Source: Flavobacterium luteum (GTDB taxonomy: Bacteria > Bacteroidota > Bacteroidia > Flavobacteriales > Flavobacteriaceae). Taken from it: DNA of 64,000 nt. Positions 29,745 through 39,718 of the stretch are shown one piece after another. Both the position numbers and the translations under genes were made by a program. The stretch covers positions 62,001-126,000 of the forward strand of contig NZ_WAEM01000004.1 in the NCBI RefSeq assembly GCF_008806775.1, in the 5' to 3' direction. Numbering within the stretch: position 1 is the stretch's first letter; every line of letters begins with the position of its first letter. The notes under the pieces were generated by a model that made no database searches, was not told the origin of the DNA, and saw only the letters and a list, made by a program, of their open reading frames with translations.

Positions 29745-30569
29745 ATGTCAGTAAGAAAATTAAAACCTATTACCCCTGGTCAGCGATTTAGAGTTGTGAA
29801 TAGTTTTGACGCTATTACAACTGATAAGCCGGAACGCTCTTTGATAGCGCCGATAAAAAACTCAGGAGGTAGAAATAGTCAAGGAAAGATGACCATGCGT
29901 TATACGGGTGGTGGTCACAAGCAGAGATATCGTATCATCGATTTTAAAAGGACTAAAGATGGAATTCCGGCTTCAGTAAAATCAATCGAATACGATCCAA
30001 ATCGAACTGCGTTTATCGCTTTATTAGCTTATGCTGATGGTGAGAAAACTTATGTAATTGCTCAAAACGGATTGAAAGTGGGTCAGAAATTAGTTTCTGG
30101 TGCTGACGCTCAACCAGAAATTGGTAACACGTTGCCTTTGAGTAAAATTCCATTAGGAACAGTAATTTCTTGTATCGAATTACGTCCAGGACAAGGAGCA
30201 GTTATTGCTCGTTCTGCTGGAACATTTGCGCAGTTAATGGCAAGAGATGGAAAATATGCAACAATTAAAATGCCTTCTGGTGAGACAAGATTAATTTTGT
30301 TAACTTGTTCAGCTACAATTGGAGCAGTATCAAATTCTGATCATCAATTAATTGTATCTGGTAAAGCAGGTAGAACAAGATGGTTGGGTAGAAGACCAAG
30401 AACAAGACCAGTTGCAATGAACCCTGTCGATCACCCAATGGGTGGTGGTGAAGGACGTTCTTCTGGAGGTCATCCACGTTCTAGAAACGGCATACCTGCT
30501 AAAGGGTATAGAACCCGTTCTAAAAAGAACCCGAGTAACAAGTATATCGTAGAACGTAGAAAGAAATAA
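29745..30569 (+). CDS. rplB: 50S ribosomal protein L2
   Basis: A 274-residue L2, essential for subunit joining and peptidyl-transferase function. The N-terminal [17 protein letters not shown], the KRTKDGIPA region and the C-terminal [18 protein letters not shown] motif, with the conserved His near the peptidyl-transferase centre, are all present. It lies between rplW and rpsS with short spacers. Confidence 0.98.
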   Translation: MSVRKLKPITPGQRFRVVNSFDAITTDKPERSLIAPIKNSGGRNSQGKMTMRYTGGGHKQRYRIIDFKRTKDGIPASVKSIEYDPNRTAFIALLAYADGEKTYVIAQNGLKVGQKLVSGADAQPEIGNTLPLSKIPLGTVISCIELRPGQGAVIARSAGTFAQLMARDGKYATIKMPSGETRLILLTCSATIGAVSNSDHQLIVSGKAGRTRWLGRRPRTRPVAMNPVDHPMGGGEGRSSGGHPRSRNGIPAKGYRTRSKKNPSNKYIVERRKK

Positions 30570-30575
30570 TAAGAT

Positions 30576-30854
30576 ATGGCACGTTCATTAAAAAAAGGAC
30601 CTTTCGTTCATTATAAATTAGACAAGAAAGTTCAAGAAAACATCGAAAAAGGAAATAAAGGAGTAGTTAAGACTTGGTCTAGAGCTTCTATGATAACTCC
30701 TGACTTTGTTGGACAAACAATCGCAGTTCATAATGGTCGTCAGTTTGTACCAGTTTACGTAACTGAAAACATGGTAGGACACAAATTAGGAGAGTTTTCA
30801 CCAACAAGATCTTTTAGAGGTCACGCTGGAGCAAAAAATAAAGGTAAAAAATAA
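30576..30854 (+). CDS. rpsS: 30S ribosomal protein S19
   Basis: A 92-residue S19 with [35 protein letters not shown] and [18 protein letters not shown]. It binds 16S rRNA in the 30S head with S13. Spacers on either side are 6 bp. Confidence 0.98.
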   Translation: MARSLKKGPFVHYKLDKKVQENIEKGNKGVVKTWSRASMITPDFVGQTIAVHNGRQFVPVYVTENMVGHKLGEFSPTRSFRGHAGAKNKGKK

Positions 30855-30860
30855 GAAGCA

Positions 30861-31274
30861 ATGGGAGTTCGTAAAAGAGAAACAGCAGATGCAAGAAAAG
30901 AGGCTAATAAGTCTCTAGCCTTCGCGAAATTGAATAACTGCCCTACTTCACCTAGAAAAATGCGCTTAGTAGCGGACTTGGTAAGAGGTCAGAAAGTGGA
31001 AAGAGCTTTGAATATTTTAAGATTCAGCTCTAAAGAAGCTTCAAGAAAATTAGAAAAATTGGTTTTATCTGTTATTGCCAACTGGCAAGCAAAAAACCCT
31101 GATGCTAATATGGAAGAAGCAGGCTTATTTGTAAAAACTATCACTGTTGATGGCGGAATGATGTTGAAAAGACTTCGTCCGGCTCCACAAGGTAGAGCAC
31201 ACAGAATTAGAAAACGTTCAAACCACGTAACAATCGTGTTAGGAGCTATTAACGATAACACACAAGCAAATTAA
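30861..31274 (+). CDS. rplV: 50S ribosomal protein L22
   Basis: A 137-residue L22. A basic N-terminal extension of about 20 residues ([17 protein letters not shown]) precedes the core ([17 protein letters not shown]). The beta-hairpin loop that lines the exit tunnel is at [20 protein letters not shown]. The extension makes it longer than the roughly 110-residue E. coli protein. Confidence 0.97.
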   Translation: MGVRKRETADARKEANKSLAFAKLNNCPTSPRKMRLVADLVRGQKVERALNILRFSSKEASRKLEKLVLSVIANWQAKNPDANMEEAGLFVKTITVDGGMMLKRLRPAPQGRAHRIRKRSNHVTIVLGAINDNTQAN

Positions 31275-31279
31275 TAAAG

Positions 31280-32044
31280 ATGGGACAAAAGACAAATCCA
31301 ATTGGAAATAGACTTGGTATCATCAGAGGATGGGACTCTAACTGGTATGGTGGAAATGATTACGGTGATAAAATTGCCGAAGATTATAAAATCAGAAAGT
31401 ACATTCATGCTCGTTTATCAAAAGCTAGTGTATCAAAAGTAATTATCGAGAGAACTTTAAAACTTGTAACCGTTACTATCACTACTGCTAGACCTGGTAT
31501 CATTATCGGAAAAGGCGGACAAGAGGTAGACAAGTTAAAAGAAGAACTTAAGAAAGTTACCGACAAAGAGGTTCAAATTAACATCTTTGAAATTAAAAGA
31601 CCTGAACTTGACGCGTATCTAGTTGCTACAAGCATCTGTCGTCAAATCGAAAGCAGAATTTCTTACAGACGTGCTATTAAAATGGCCATCGCAGCCTCTA
31701 TGCGTATGAATGCTGAAGGAATTAAAGTTCTGATTTCTGGTCGTTTGAACGGTGCTGAAATGGCGCGTTCAGAAGGTTTCAAAGAAGGTAGAATTCCTCT
31801 ATCAACTTTCAGAGCCGACATCGACTATGCTTTGGCTGAAGCACATACTACTTATGGTAGAATGGGTATCAAAGTATGGATCATGAAAGGTGAAGTTTAC
31901 GGAAAGAGAGATCTTTCTCCACTTGTTGGAATGGACAAAAAACAAGCCGGTATTGGTGGTGGTAAAGGTGGTGATGCTCCAAGAGGAGATCGTAAGCCTT
32001 TCAATAAAGACAGAAAACCTGCTGGAGACCGTAAAAGAAAGTAA
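31280..32044 (+). CDS. rpsC: 30S ribosomal protein S3
   Basis: A 254-residue S3. It has [20 protein letters not shown], a KH domain with [15 protein letters not shown] at about 73-87, and a C-terminal domain with [20 protein letters not shown], the mRNA-entry helicase surface. A low-complexity basic tail ([16 protein letters not shown] onward, about 30 residues) extends past the E. coli end. Confidence 0.97.
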   Translation: MGQKTNPIGNRLGIIRGWDSNWYGGNDYGDKIAEDYKIRKYIHARLSKASVSKVIIERTLKLVTVTITTARPGIIIGKGGQEVDKLKEELKKVTDKEVQINIFEIKRPELDAYLVATSICRQIESRISYRRAIKMAIAASMRMNAEGIKVLISGRLNGAEMARSEGFKEGRIPLSTFRADIDYALAEAHTTYGRMGIKVWIMKGEVYGKRDLSPLVGMDKKQAGIGGGKGGDAPRGDRKPFNKDRKPAGDRKRK

Positions 32045-32063
32045 ATTTTTAAACTAAAGAAAA

Positions 32064-32489
32064 ATGTTACAGCCTAAAAGAACAAAATACCGTAAGGTAC
32101 AAAAAGGTAAGATGAAAGGGAACTCTCAAAGAGGGCATGAACTTTCTAATGGAATGTTTGGTATTAAATCTGTTCATGAAGATGGAATGTTCTTAACCTC
32201 TCGTCAAATCGAAGCTGCACGTATCGCTGCAACTCGTTTCATGAAAAGAGAAGGACAATTATGGATCAAAATATTTCCAGACAAACCAATTACTAAGAAA
32301 CCTCTTGAGGTACGTATGGGTAAAGGAAAAGGTGCCGTTGAATATTGGGCAGCTGTTGTTAGACCCGGAAGAATCATGTTTGAAGTTGGAGGAGTACCTT
32401 TGTCAGTTGCAAAAGAGGCGTTACGTCTTGCAGCTCAAAAGCTTCCATGTAAAACAAAGTTCGTCGTTGCAAGAGATTTTGAAGCATAA
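32064..32489 (+). CDS. rplP: 50S ribosomal protein L16
   Basis: A 141-residue L16 with [37 protein letters not shown], and the Arg-containing loop [20 protein letters not shown] near the A-site tRNA. It is followed by rpmC after 13 bp. Confidence 0.98.
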   Translation: MLQPKRTKYRKVQKGKMKGNSQRGHELSNGMFGIKSVHEDGMFLTSRQIEAARIAATRFMKREGQLWIKIFPDKPITKKPLEVRMGKGKGAVEYWAAVVRPGRIMFEVGGVPLSVAKEALRLAAQKLPCKTKFVVARDFEA

Positions 32490-32502
32490 TTAATTAATTA
32501 TT

Positions 32503-32694
32503 ATGAAACAATCAGAGATAAAAGATCTTTCTGCAGCGGAGTTGCAAGAAAAACTTAGTCAAACTAAGAAAACTTATGCCGACCTAAAAATGGCTCATGC
32601 TATTTCTCCAATAGAGAATCCTCTTCAGATTAGAACTGTGAGAAGAACTGTTGCAAGATTAGCTACTGAGTTAACTAAAAGAGAGCTACAATAA
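32503..32694 (+). CDS. rpmC: 50S ribosomal protein L29
   Basis: A 63-residue L29, two long helices with IKDLSAAELQEKL and NPLQIRTVRRTVARLATEL. It sits near L23 at the tunnel exit. Confidence 0.96.
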   Translation: MKQSEIKDLSAAELQEKLSQTKKTYADLKMAHAISPIENPLQIRTVRRTVARLATELTKRELQ

Positions 32695-32709
32695 ATTGTA
32701 TTCTGCAAA

Positions 32710-32970
32710 ATGGAAGATAAAAGAAATTTAAGAAAAGAAAGAATTGGTGTAGTTACTAGTAACAAAATGGATAAATCTATTGTTGTTGCACAAGTAACTA
32801 AAGTAAAGCACCCATTATACGGTAAGTTCGTGTTGAAAACTAAAAAGTATCATGCACACGACGAAACAAACGACTGTAACATTGGAGATACTGTAAAGAT
32901 TAGCGAAACGCGTCCTTTAAGTAAAACAAAATGTTGGAGACTAGTTGAAATCTTAGAAAGAGCTAAATAA
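32710..32970 (+). CDS. rpsQ: 30S ribosomal protein S17
   Basis: An 86-residue S17 (OB fold) with [38 protein letters not shown] and [19 protein letters not shown]. It is an early-assembly 16S-binding protein of the 30S body. rplN starts 2 bp after its stop. Confidence 0.98.
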   Translation: MEDKRNLRKERIGVVTSNKMDKSIVVAQVTKVKHPLYGKFVLKTKKYHAHDETNDCNIGDTVKISETRPLSKTKCWRLVEILERAK

Positions 32971-32972
32971 TT

Positions 32973-33341
32973 ATGGTACAACAAGAATCAAGACTAAAAG
33001 TAGCAGATAACACAGGAGCTAAAGAAGTTTTAACTATCCGTGTTTTAGGAGGTACCAAAAGAAGGTATGCCTCTGTTGGTGACAAGATTGTAGTATCTAT
33101 CAAAGATGCAACTCCAAACGGTAATGTTAAAAAAGGAGCTGTTTCAACTGCAGTTGTTGTACGTACCAAAAAAGAAGTGAGAAGAGCCGACGGTTCATAC
33201 ATTAGATTTGATGACAACGCATGTGTGTTATTGAATGCTGCTGGTGAAATGAGAGGAACTCGTGTTTTTGGTCCAGTAGCAAGAGAACTTCGTGAAAAAC
33301 AATTCATGAAAATTGTATCATTAGCACCAGAGGTGCTTTAA
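32973..33341 (+). CDS. rplN: 50S ribosomal protein L14
   Basis: A 122-residue L14 with [18 protein letters not shown] and [20 protein letters not shown]. It lies at the subunit interface and binds the silencing factor RsfS in species that have it. Confidence 0.98.
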
Positions 33342-33352
33342 TTAGTTGCAAG

Positions 33353-33667
33353 ATGATAAAGCTAAAAATAAAATCAGGTGATATTGTTAGAGTAATTGCT
33401 GGAGACCATAAAGGTGCTGAAGGTAAAGTTCTAAAAGTAGATCGTGAGAAGAATAAAGCGGTTGTTGAAGGTGTAAACATGGTTTCGAAACATACAAAAC
33501 CAAGTGCTAAAAGCCCTCAAGGAGGAATCGTTAAGAAAGAGGCTCCAATTCAAATTTCAAACATATCTCTTATAGATCCTAAAACAAAGGAAACTACCAG
33601 AGTTGGAATAAGAGTTGAAGGAGATAAAAAAGTAAGATTTTCAAAAAAATCTAATCAAGTACTATAG
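33353..33667 (+). CDS. rplX: 50S ribosomal protein L24
   Basis: A 104-residue L24 with a KOW motif ([20 protein letters not shown]). It initiates 50S assembly and borders the tunnel exit. rplE follows with a 2-bp spacer, so the S8 target that E. coli has at this junction has no room here. Confidence 0.98.
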   Translation: MIKLKIKSGDIVRVIAGDHKGAEGKVLKVDREKNKAVVEGVNMVSKHTKPSAKSPQGGIVKKEAPIQISNISLIDPKTKETTRVGIRVEGDKKVRFSKKSNQVL

Positions 33668-33669
33668 TA

Positions 33670-34221
33670 ATGGCTTATATACCTAGACTAAAAGAGGAGT
33701 ATAAGAACAGAGTAATCTCTGCTCTTAAAGAAGAATTCGGATACAAAAACGTAATGCAAGTTCCTAAATTGGAAAAAATCGTTTTGAGTAAAGGAGTTGG
33801 CGCAGCAGTGTCTGATAAAAAACTAATTGACTATGCAGTTGATGAGTTAACAAAGATAACTGGACAAAAAGCTTTGGCTACAATATCAAAGAAAGACGTT
33901 GCGTCTTTTAAATTGAGAAAAGGAATGCCTATTGGAGCAAAAGTTACTTTGCGTGGAGAAAGAATGTACGAGTTTCTTGATAGATTAGTTACATCAGCTT
34001 TACCACGTGTACGTGATTTTAGCGGAATTAAAGCTACTGGTTTTGACGGAAGAGGAAACTATAACCTTGGGGTTTTAGAACAAATCATTTTCCCTGAAAT
34101 TGATATCGATAAAGTAAATAAAATTTCTGGAATGGACATCACATTTGTAACTTCTGCAAAAACAGATAAGGAAGCAAAATCGTTATTGGCTGAACTAGGA
34201 TTACCTTTTAAAAAGAATTAA
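33670..34221 (+). CDS. rplE: 50S ribosomal protein L5
   Basis: A 183-residue L5 with [39 protein letters not shown], and [16 protein letters not shown]. It is part of the 5S RNP in the central protuberance. Confidence 0.98.
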   Translation: MAYIPRLKEEYKNRVISALKEEFGYKNVMQVPKLEKIVLSKGVGAAVSDKKLIDYAVDELTKITGQKALATISKKDVASFKLRKGMPIGAKVTLRGERMYEFLDRLVTSALPRVRDFSGIKATGFDGRGNYNLGVLEQIIFPEIDIDKVNKISGMDITFVTSAKTDKEAKSLLAELGLPFKKN

Positions 34222-34224
34222 GAT

Positions 34225-34494
34225 ATGGCTAAAGAATCAATGAAAGCCCGTGAGGTGAAGAGAGAAAAAACGGTAGCAAAATATGCTGAGAAAAGAAAAG
34301 CTTTGTTAGAAGCTGGAGATTTCGTAGGTTTGCAAAAATTACCAAAAAACGCTTCGCCAGTTCGTTTACATAACCGTTGTAAATTAACAGGTAGACCAAG
34401 AGGGTATATGCGTCAATTCGGTATTTCACGTGTTACATTTCGTGAAATGGCTAACAACGGATTAATTCCTGGAGTTAAAAAAGCGAGTTGGTAA
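34225..34494 (+). CDS. rpsN: 30S ribosomal protein S14, zinc-free long form
   Basis: An 89-residue S14. The C-terminal half reads [19 protein letters not shown], so the CxxC...CxxC zinc ribbon of the short form is absent (one Cys remains). This C-minus type does not need zinc. It is followed by a 73-bp spacer with a strong hairpin before rpsH. Confidence 0.97.
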   Translation: MAKESMKAREVKREKTVAKYAEKRKALLEAGDFVGLQKLPKNASPVRLHNRCKLTGRPRGYMRQFGISRVTFREMANNGLIPGVKKASW

Positions 34495-34509
34495 TCAAAC
34501 ATTTATAAA

Positions 34510-34549
34510 TTGGTTTCAGGTTCGATAAAATAGTTTTATCGAAAACCAA
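34510..34549 (+). promoter_or_regulatory. Bulged hairpin between rpsN and rpsH (candidate S8 leader)
   Basis: TTGGTTT (34510-34516) pairs with AAACCAA (34543-34549). A five-base 5'-side bulge (CAGGT) follows, then TCGATAAAA (34522-34530) pairs perfectly with TTTTATCGA (34534-34542) around a TAG loop. This gives 16 paired positions and is the strongest fold in the cluster. It precedes the gene for S8, which in E. coli represses the spc operon through an mRNA helix. There is no U-run, so it is not a terminator. Confidence 0.6.
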
Positions 34550-34567
34550 AACCGCAAATCAATAAAC

Positions 34568-34966
34568 ATGTATACAGATCCTATTGCAGATTATTTGACG
34601 AGAGTTAGAAACGCTGTGGCTGCAAACCACAAAGTTGTCGAAATTCCAGCATCTAATCTAAAAAAAGAAATAACAAAGATCTTGTTTGATCAAGGTTATA
34701 TCTTAAGTTACAAATTTGAAGATAATGCCGTTCAAGGTTCTATCAAAATTGCTTTAAAGTATGATAAGGATACTAAAGAGCCAGTAATAAAAGATATCCA
34801 AAGAATTAGTAAACCAGGTTTACGTAAATATGCGGGTGCTTCTAAAATACCAAGAATTCTTAACGGATTAGGTATTGCTATTGTTTCTACATCAAAAGGT
34901 TTGATGACAGGAAAACAAGCCAAACAACTTAACGTTGGTGGTGAAGTAATTTGTTACGTATACTAA
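34568..34966 (+). CDS. rpsH: 30S ribosomal protein S8
   Basis: A 132-residue S8 with [39 protein letters not shown] and [19 protein letters not shown]. It binds the central domain of 16S rRNA. It follows the hairpin spacer at 34510-34549, a possible autoregulatory site. Confidence 0.98.
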   Translation: MYTDPIADYLTRVRNAVAANHKVVEIPASNLKKEITKILFDQGYILSYKFEDNAVQGSIKIALKYDKDTKEPVIKDIQRISKPGLRKYAGASKIPRILNGLGIAIVSTSKGLMTGKQAKQLNVGGEVICYVY

Positions 34967-34984
34967 TTTTAAAGACCAAATAAG

Positions 34985-35527
34985 ATGTCAAGAATAGGTA
35001 AAAATCCCGTTGTAATCCCTGCCGGAGTAACTGTTGAAGTCGCAAATGGTATTATTACAGTAAAAGGAAAAGGTGGTCAACTTACACAGGAGTTTTCGGA
35101 CGTAACTGTAACTGTTGAAGACGGTCAAGTTCTAGTTGAAAGATCATCTGATCATAAAGACGAAAGAGCTAAACATGGATTATATAGATCATTAATCAAT
35201 AATATGATTATCGGTGTATCTGAAGGTTTTACAAAATCTCTAGAATTAGTTGGAGTTGGTTATAGAGCTTCAAATCAAGGCCAAAAACTTGATTTAGCTT
35301 TGGGATTCTCTCATAATATTGTTTTAGAAGTTGCTTCAGAAGTAGTTGTCGAAACGATTTCAGAAAAAGGTAAAAATCCAATAGTTAAATTAACATCATT
35401 TGACAAACAACTTTTAGGTCAAGTAGCTGCGAAAATCAGAGGTTTCCGCAAGCCAGAGCCTTACAAAGGAAAAGGTGTTAAATTTGTAGGTGAAGTATTA
35501 AGAAGAAAAGCAGGTAAATCAGCTTAA
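34985..35527 (+). CDS. rplF: 50S ribosomal protein L6
   Basis: A 180-residue L6 of two similar domains, with [19 protein letters not shown] at the start and [20 protein letters not shown] near the end. It lies close to the factor-binding site of the 50S subunit. Confidence 0.98.
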   Translation: MSRIGKNPVVIPAGVTVEVANGIITVKGKGGQLTQEFSDVTVTVEDGQVLVERSSDHKDERAKHGLYRSLINNMIIGVSEGFTKSLELVGVGYRASNQGQKLDLALGFSHNIVLEVASEVVVETISEKGKNPIVKLTSFDKQLLGQVAAKIRGFRKPEPYKGKGVKFVGEVLRRKAGKSA

Positions 35528-35538
35528 AAAATAACATT

Positions 35539-35889
35539 ATGTCATTAACAAAACCTGAAAGAAGACAGCGAATTAGATTCAGAATAAGAAAAACAATTAG
35601 TGGTACTGCTACTAATCCAAGGCTATCTGTTTTTAGAAGTAACAAAGAAATTTACGCACAACTTATTGATGACGTAAATGGAGTTACTTTATTAGCTGCC
35701 TCTTCAAGAGAAAAAGAAATAGGAAAAGGTACAAACATTGAGGTTGCTACAGCAGTTGGAAAACTAGTTGCAACTAAAGCGTTAAAAGCTGGGATAGAAG
35801 TAGTAACTTTCGATAGAGGAGGTTATTTATATCATGGTCGTATTCAATCATTAGCAGAAGGCGCGAGAGCAGCTGGACTTAAATTCTAA
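35539..35889 (+). CDS. rplR: 50S ribosomal protein L18
   Basis: A 116-residue L18 with [38 protein letters not shown] and [20 protein letters not shown]. It binds 5S rRNA together with L5. Confidence 0.98.
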   Translation: MSLTKPERRQRIRFRIRKTISGTATNPRLSVFRSNKEIYAQLIDDVNGVTLLAASSREKEIGKGTNIEVATAVGKLVATKALKAGIEVVTFDRGGYLYHGRIQSLAEGARAAGLKF

Positions 35890-35895
35890 TATAGT

Positions 35896-36420
35896 ATGTC
35901 TAATAAATACAAAAGTATAGAGTTAGTAAAACCGAGTGGTCTTGAATTAAAAGATCGTTTGGTAAGTGTGAATCGTGTTACTAAAGTTACAAAGGGTGGT
36001 AGAGCATTTGGTTTTTCTGCTATTGTAGTTGTAGGTGATGAAAACGGAGTAGTTGGTCATGGATTAGGAAAATCTAAAGATGTTTCTGAAGCTATTGCGA
36101 AAGCAGTAGAAGATGCTAAGAAAAATCTAGTAAAAATTCCTTTGAATGGTCAATCAGTTCCTCACGAACAAAAAGGTAAATTTGGTGGTGCACGTGTATT
36201 CTTAATTCCTGCATCACATGGAACAGGAGTTATTGCTGGTGGAGCTGTTCGTTCGGTTCTTGAATCAGTAGGTATTCATGATGTATTATCTAAATCTCAA
36301 GGATCATCAAATCCGCACAACGTAGTAAAAGCAACTTTTGATGCATTATTGCAAATGAGAAGTGCTTATACTGTTGCGAAACAAAGAGGTGTTTCTTTAG
36401 AAAAAGTTTTTAAAGGTTAA
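35896..36420 (+). CDS. rpsE: 30S ribosomal protein S5
   Basis: A 174-residue S5. The dsRNA-binding-like N-terminal domain has [19 protein letters not shown]; the C-terminal domain has [20 protein letters not shown] and [16 protein letters not shown]. It lies at the mRNA entry with S3 and S4. Confidence 0.98.
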   Translation: MSNKYKSIELVKPSGLELKDRLVSVNRVTKVTKGGRAFGFSAIVVVGDENGVVGHGLGKSKDVSEAIAKAVEDAKKNLVKIPLNGQSVPHEQKGKFGGARVFLIPASHGTGVIAGGAVRSVLESVGIHDVLSKSQGSSNPHNVVKATFDALLQMRSAYTVAKQRGVSLEKVFKG

Positions 36421-36432
36421 TTCAAGGAAATT

Positions 36433-36615
36433 ATGGCTAAATTATTAGTAAAACAAGTTAGAAGTAAAATCAACTGTCCTCTTACTCAAAAGAGAGGATT
36501 AGAGGCTTTAGGTCTTCGTAAAATGGGACAAGTTGTTGAGCATGATTCAAATCCTGCAATCCTTGGTATGATAAATAAAGTAAAACACTTAGTTTCTGTA
36601 GTAGAAGCTAAATAA
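36433..36615 (+). CDS. rpmD: 50S ribosomal protein L30
   Basis: A 60-residue L30 with [20 protein letters not shown] and [19 protein letters not shown]. It is a non-essential 50S protein in many bacteria. Confidence 0.97.
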   Translation: MAKLLVKQVRSKINCPLTQKRGLEALGLRKMGQVVEHDSNPAILGMINKVKHLVSVVEAK

Positions 36616-36627
36616 CAAATTATAGTT

Positions 36628-37080
36628 ATGAATTTAAGTAACTTACAGCCTGCTGAAGGTGCTACTCACAATCAAAATAAAAGATTAGGAAGAGGAGAGG
36701 GTTCTGGTAAAGGTGGTACTTCTGCAAGAGGTCACAAAGGAGCAAAATCTCGTTCTGGATATTCTAAAAAGATTGGTTTTGAAGGTGGTCAAATGCCATT
36801 ACAAAGACGTGTGCCTAAGTTTGGTTTCACAAACATCAATCGTAAAGAATATGAAGGTGTTAATCTTGATACATTACAATTATTAGTAGATAATGGTATT
36901 GTTACTGATGCAGTTGATATGACTGTATATGTTTCAAATCGTTTGGCAACTAAAAATGAAATCGTAAAGATTTTAGGTCGTGGTGAATTGAAAGCAAAAT
37001 TAAAAGTATCTGCTCACAAATTTACTGCTACAGCTAAGGCAGCTATTGAAGCTGCTGGTGGAGAAGCAGTAACACTATAA
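36628..37080 (+). CDS. rplO: 50S ribosomal protein L15
   Basis: A 150-residue L15. The glycine-rich basic N-terminal extension reads KRLGRGEGSGKGGTSARGHK, followed by GGQMPLQRRVPKFGF. The globular C-terminal domain ends AIEAAGGEAVTL. secY follows after 12 bp. Confidence 0.98.
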   Translation: MNLSNLQPAEGATHNQNKRLGRGEGSGKGGTSARGHKGAKSRSGYSKKIGFEGGQMPLQRRVPKFGFTNINRKEYEGVNLDTLQLLVDNGIVTDAVDMTVYVSNRLATKNEIVKILGRGELKAKLKVSAHKFTATAKAAIEAAGGEAVTL

Positions 37081-37092
37081 CTTTCTAGTACG

Positions 37093-38436
37093 ATGAAGAA
37101 TTTTTTTGAATCATTAGCCAATATTTGGAAAATCGAAGAACTAAAAAATAGAATTCTAATAACATTAGGTATTCTTTTAGTGTATCGTTTTGGTGCTCAT
37201 GTAACACTTCCAGGTATTGATGCAACTCAATTGCACAGTTTAGCTGGTCAAACAAAGAACGGTATTGGTTCAATACTAGATATGTTTACTGGTGGTGCTT
37301 TTTCAAAAGCTTCCGTTTTTGCTCTAGGGATTATGCCGTACATCTCAGCTTCTATTGTAGTTCAGTTAATGGGAATCGCTATTCCTTATTTACAAAAATT
37401 ACAAAAAGATGGTGAAAGTGGTAGAAAAAAAATCAATCAGATTACTCGTTGGCTAACTATTGCAATTACTTTGGTTCAAGGTCCTGGATATATTTATAAT
37501 TTATACAGAACTTTGCCTCAAAATGCTTTTTTATTAGGATTTGATTCATTTTCATTCTTGTTTTCTTCAGTTTTAATTTTAACAACAGGTACTATATTTG
37601 CTATGTGGTTAGGAGAAAAAATTACTGATAAAGGAATTGGAAACGGTATCTCCCTTTTAATAATGGTTGGTATTTTAGCAAGATTGCCACAAGCATTTAT
37701 TCAAGAATTTTCATCTACAATCACAAACAATAATGGTGGTCCAATGTTATTGGTAATCGAAGTGATAGTTTGGCTTTTAGTTATTATTGCTTGTGTTTTA
37801 TTGGTAATGGCAGTCAGAAAAATTCCTGTGCAATACGCTCGTAGAACAACAATTGGTGATTTTGAAGCTGATATGATGGGAGGTAATAGACAATGGATTC
37901 CTTTAAAGCTTAATGCTTCTGGAGTTATGCCTATTATTTTTGCTCAAGCTATTATGTTCATACCAGCAGCTTTAGCGGGTTTGTCTCAATCTGAAACATC
38001 TCAGTCTATTGCAGGAGCTTTTAGTAACATGTTTGGGTTTTGGTACAATTTTGTATTTGCAACTTTAATAGTTGTATTTACTTTCTTTTACACAGCAATT
38101 ACGGTTCCAACAAACAAAATGGCTGATGATTTAAAAAGAAGTGGTGGTTTTATTCCTGGCGTTAAGCCTGGAGTTGATACTTCAGATTTTTTAGATCATA
38201 TTATGTCTTTAATTACTTTTCCAGGTTCATTATTTCTGGCTCTAATAGCTGTGTTCCCAGCAATTGTAGTTAGTTTTGGTGTGCAACAATCTTGGGCAAT
38301 GTTTTTTGGAGGAACGTCATTAATAATTATGGTTGGTGTTGCCATAGATACTATGCAACAAATTAATTCCTACTTATTAAACAAACATTATGACGGTTTG
38401 ATGAAGAGTGGTAAAAATAGAAAAGCAGTAGCTTAA
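37093..38436 (+). CDS. secY: Preprotein translocase channel subunit SecY
   Basis: A 447-residue inner-membrane protein with ten predicted membrane segments. Signatures include the plug-region sequence [32 protein letters not shown], and the C-terminal cytosolic loops around [16 protein letters not shown] that contact the ribosome and SecA. It forms the SecYEG channel. The adk and map genes, found after secY in some genera, are absent. Confidence 0.98.
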   Translation: MKNFFESLANIWKIEELKNRILITLGILLVYRFGAHVTLPGIDATQLHSLAGQTKNGIGSILDMFTGGAFSKASVFALGIMPYISASIVVQLMGIAIPYLQKLQKDGESGRKKINQITRWLTIAITLVQGPGYIYNLYRTLPQNAFLLGFDSFSFLFSSVLILTTGTIFAMWLGEKITDKGIGNGISLLIMVGILARLPQAFIQEFSSTITNNNGGPMLLVIEVIVWLLVIIACVLLVMAVRKIPVQYARRTTIGDFEADMMGGNRQWIPLKLNASGVMPIIFAQAIMFIPAALAGLSQSETSQSIAGAFSNMFGFWYNFVFATLIVVFTFFYTAITVPTNKMADDLKRSGGFIPGVKPGVDTSDFLDHIMSLITFPGSLFLALIAVFPAIVVSFGVQQSWAMFFGGTSLIIMVGVAIDTMQQINSYLLNKHYDGLMKSGKNRKAVA

Positions 38437-38441
38437 TTTTT

Positions 38442-38657
38442 ATGGCAAAACAATCAGCAATAGAACAAGACGGTTCGATAATTGAAGCATTATCTAATGC
38501 CATGTTCCGTGTAGAATTAGAGAATGGACATATTGTAATAGCACATATTTCTGGTAAGATGCGTATGCATTACATCAAATTATTACCTGGTGATAAAGTG
38601 AAACTAGAAATGAGTCCTTACGATTTGTCGAAAGCAAGAATTACTTATAGATATTAA
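38442..38657 (+). CDS. infA: Translation initiation factor IF-1
   Basis: A 71-residue OB-fold protein ([40 protein letters not shown]). It binds the 30S A site during initiation. It starts 5 bp after secY; an 84-bp repeat-bearing spacer separates it from rpmJ. Confidence 0.98.
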   Translation: MAKQSAIEQDGSIIEALSNAMFRVELENGHIVIAHISGKMRMHYIKLLPGDKVKLEMSPYDLSKARITYRY

Positions 38658-38659
38658 AA

Positions 38660-38732
38660 AGCAATAAGCAGTAAGCAATAAGCGATAAGCGGTAAAACTT
38701 ATAGCCTAAGCCTAGAGCCTAAAGCCTAAAGC
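38660..38732 (+). repeat. Degenerate heptanucleotide repeat array between infA and rpmJ
   Basis: Five consecutive 7-mers of form AGC(A/G)(A/G)TA occupy 38660-38694. After an 8-base interruption, four units of form AGCCTA(R) occupy 38703-38729, followed by one more AGC. Every unit starts with AGC in a strict period of seven apart from the break and one 6-base unit. There is no coding function and the array fills almost the whole spacer inside the spc-alpha cluster. Confidence 0.85.
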
Positions 38733-38741
38733 AAATTTACA

Positions 38742-38858
38742 ATGAAAGTTAGAGCATCAGTTAAAAAAAGAAGTGCCGAGTGCAAGATTGTACGAAGAAA
38801 AGGCAGATTATACGTAATCAACAAAAAGAATCCTAGATTTAAACAAAGACAAGGATAA
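38742..38858 (+). CDS. rpmJ: 50S ribosomal protein L36, zinc-free form
   Basis: A 38-residue gene starting [20 protein letters not shown] and ending NPRFKQRQG. The four zinc ligands of the C-plus form (Cys11, Cys14, Cys27 and His32) are Ser11, Cys14, Asn27 and Arg32 here, so zinc cannot be bound in the usual way. rpsM starts 2 bp after the stop. Position between infA and rpsM is the standard one. Confidence 0.95.
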   Translation: MKVRASVKKRSAECKIVRRKGRLYVINKKNPRFKQRQG

Positions 38859-38860
38859 TT

Positions 38861-39235
38861 ATGGCAAGAATAGCAGGGGTAGATGTCCCAAAAAACAAAA
38901 GAGGAGTTATCGCTTTAACCTACATCTTCGGAATTGGTAAAAGTAGAGCAATTGAGATTTTAGAAAAATCTCAAGTTAGCCAAGATATTAAAGTACAAGA
39001 TTGGAATGACGATCAGATTGGAGCTATCCGTGATGCTGTATCATTTTTCAAAATTGAAGGTGAACTACGTTCAGAAGTTTCTTTAAACATTAAACGTTTA
39101 ATGGATATTGGATGTTATAGAGGTATCCGTCATAGATCTGGTCTTCCGTTAAGAGGACAAAGAACTAAGAACAACTCTAGAACAAGAAAAGGGAAAAGAA
39201 AAACTGTTGCAAACAAGAAAAAAGCAACTAAATAA
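38861..39235 (+). CDS. rpsM: 30S ribosomal protein S13
   Basis: A 124-residue S13 with [34 protein letters not shown] and [20 protein letters not shown], with a basic C-terminal tail near the tRNAs. It is part of the 30S head. Confidence 0.98.
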   Translation: MARIAGVDVPKNKRGVIALTYIFGIGKSRAIEILEKSQVSQDIKVQDWNDDQIGAIRDAVSFFKIEGELRSEVSLNIKRLMDIGCYRGIRHRSGLPLRGQRTKNNSRTRKGKRKTVANKKKATK

Positions 39236-39243
39236 TAGGTAAT

Positions 39244-39627
39244 ATGGCAAAAGCAACTGCAAAAAAACGTAAAGTTATCGTTGAATCAACGGGAGAAGCT
39301 CATATTTCTGCTACCTTCAATAATATCATTATTTCGTTAACGAATAAAAAAGGTGAAGTTATTTCATGGTCTTCAGCTGGTAAAATGGGTTTTAGAGGTT
39401 CTAAAAAGAACACTCCATATGCTGCTCAAATGGCAGCAGAAGATTGTAGCAAAGTAGCTCTAGAAGCTGGACTAAAAAAAGTAAAAGTATATGTTAAAGG
39501 ACCAGGTAACGGACGTGAGTCTGCGATTCGTTCTTTGCATAATGGTGGAATTGAAGTAACTGAGATTATCGATGTTACACCAATGCCCCATAACGGATGT
39601 CGTCCTCCTAAAAGACGTAGAGTTTAA
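39244..39627 (+). CDS. rpsK: 30S ribosomal protein S11
   Basis: A 127-residue S11 with [40 protein letters not shown] and [17 protein letters not shown]. The NG pair in [10 protein letters not shown] is a known isoaspartate site in E. coli S11. It is located on the 30S platform. Confidence 0.98.
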   Translation: MAKATAKKRKVIVESTGEAHISATFNNIIISLTNKKGEVISWSSAGKMGFRGSKKNTPYAAQMAAEDCSKVALEAGLKKVKVYVKGPGNGRESAIRSLHNGGIEVTEIIDVTPMPHNGCRPPKRRRV

Positions 39628-39653
39628 TACTCAAAGTAATTATAGTATAACAT

Positions 39654-39705
39654 AGATAGATTATAGATTATCGAAGGATAAGACCTGAATTCATAATCTC
39701 TATCT
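39654..39705 (+). promoter_or_regulatory. Bulged hairpin before rpsD (candidate S4 leader)
   Basis: AGATAG (39654-39659) and AGATTAT (39665-39671) pair with CTATCT (39700-39705) and ATAATCT (39693-39699), leaving a five-base bulge ATTAT and a 21-nt loop. The loop carries AGG and CCT, which could pair further. S4 regulates its own mRNA in E. coli and B. subtilis, and this is the only long spacer before rpsD. Confidence 0.45.
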
Positions 39706-39718
39706 TAAAAAATTTAAA

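Noticed and set aside
38660-38732. Possible CRISPR array
   Set aside because: Units are seven bases with no spacers and no cas genes nearby.
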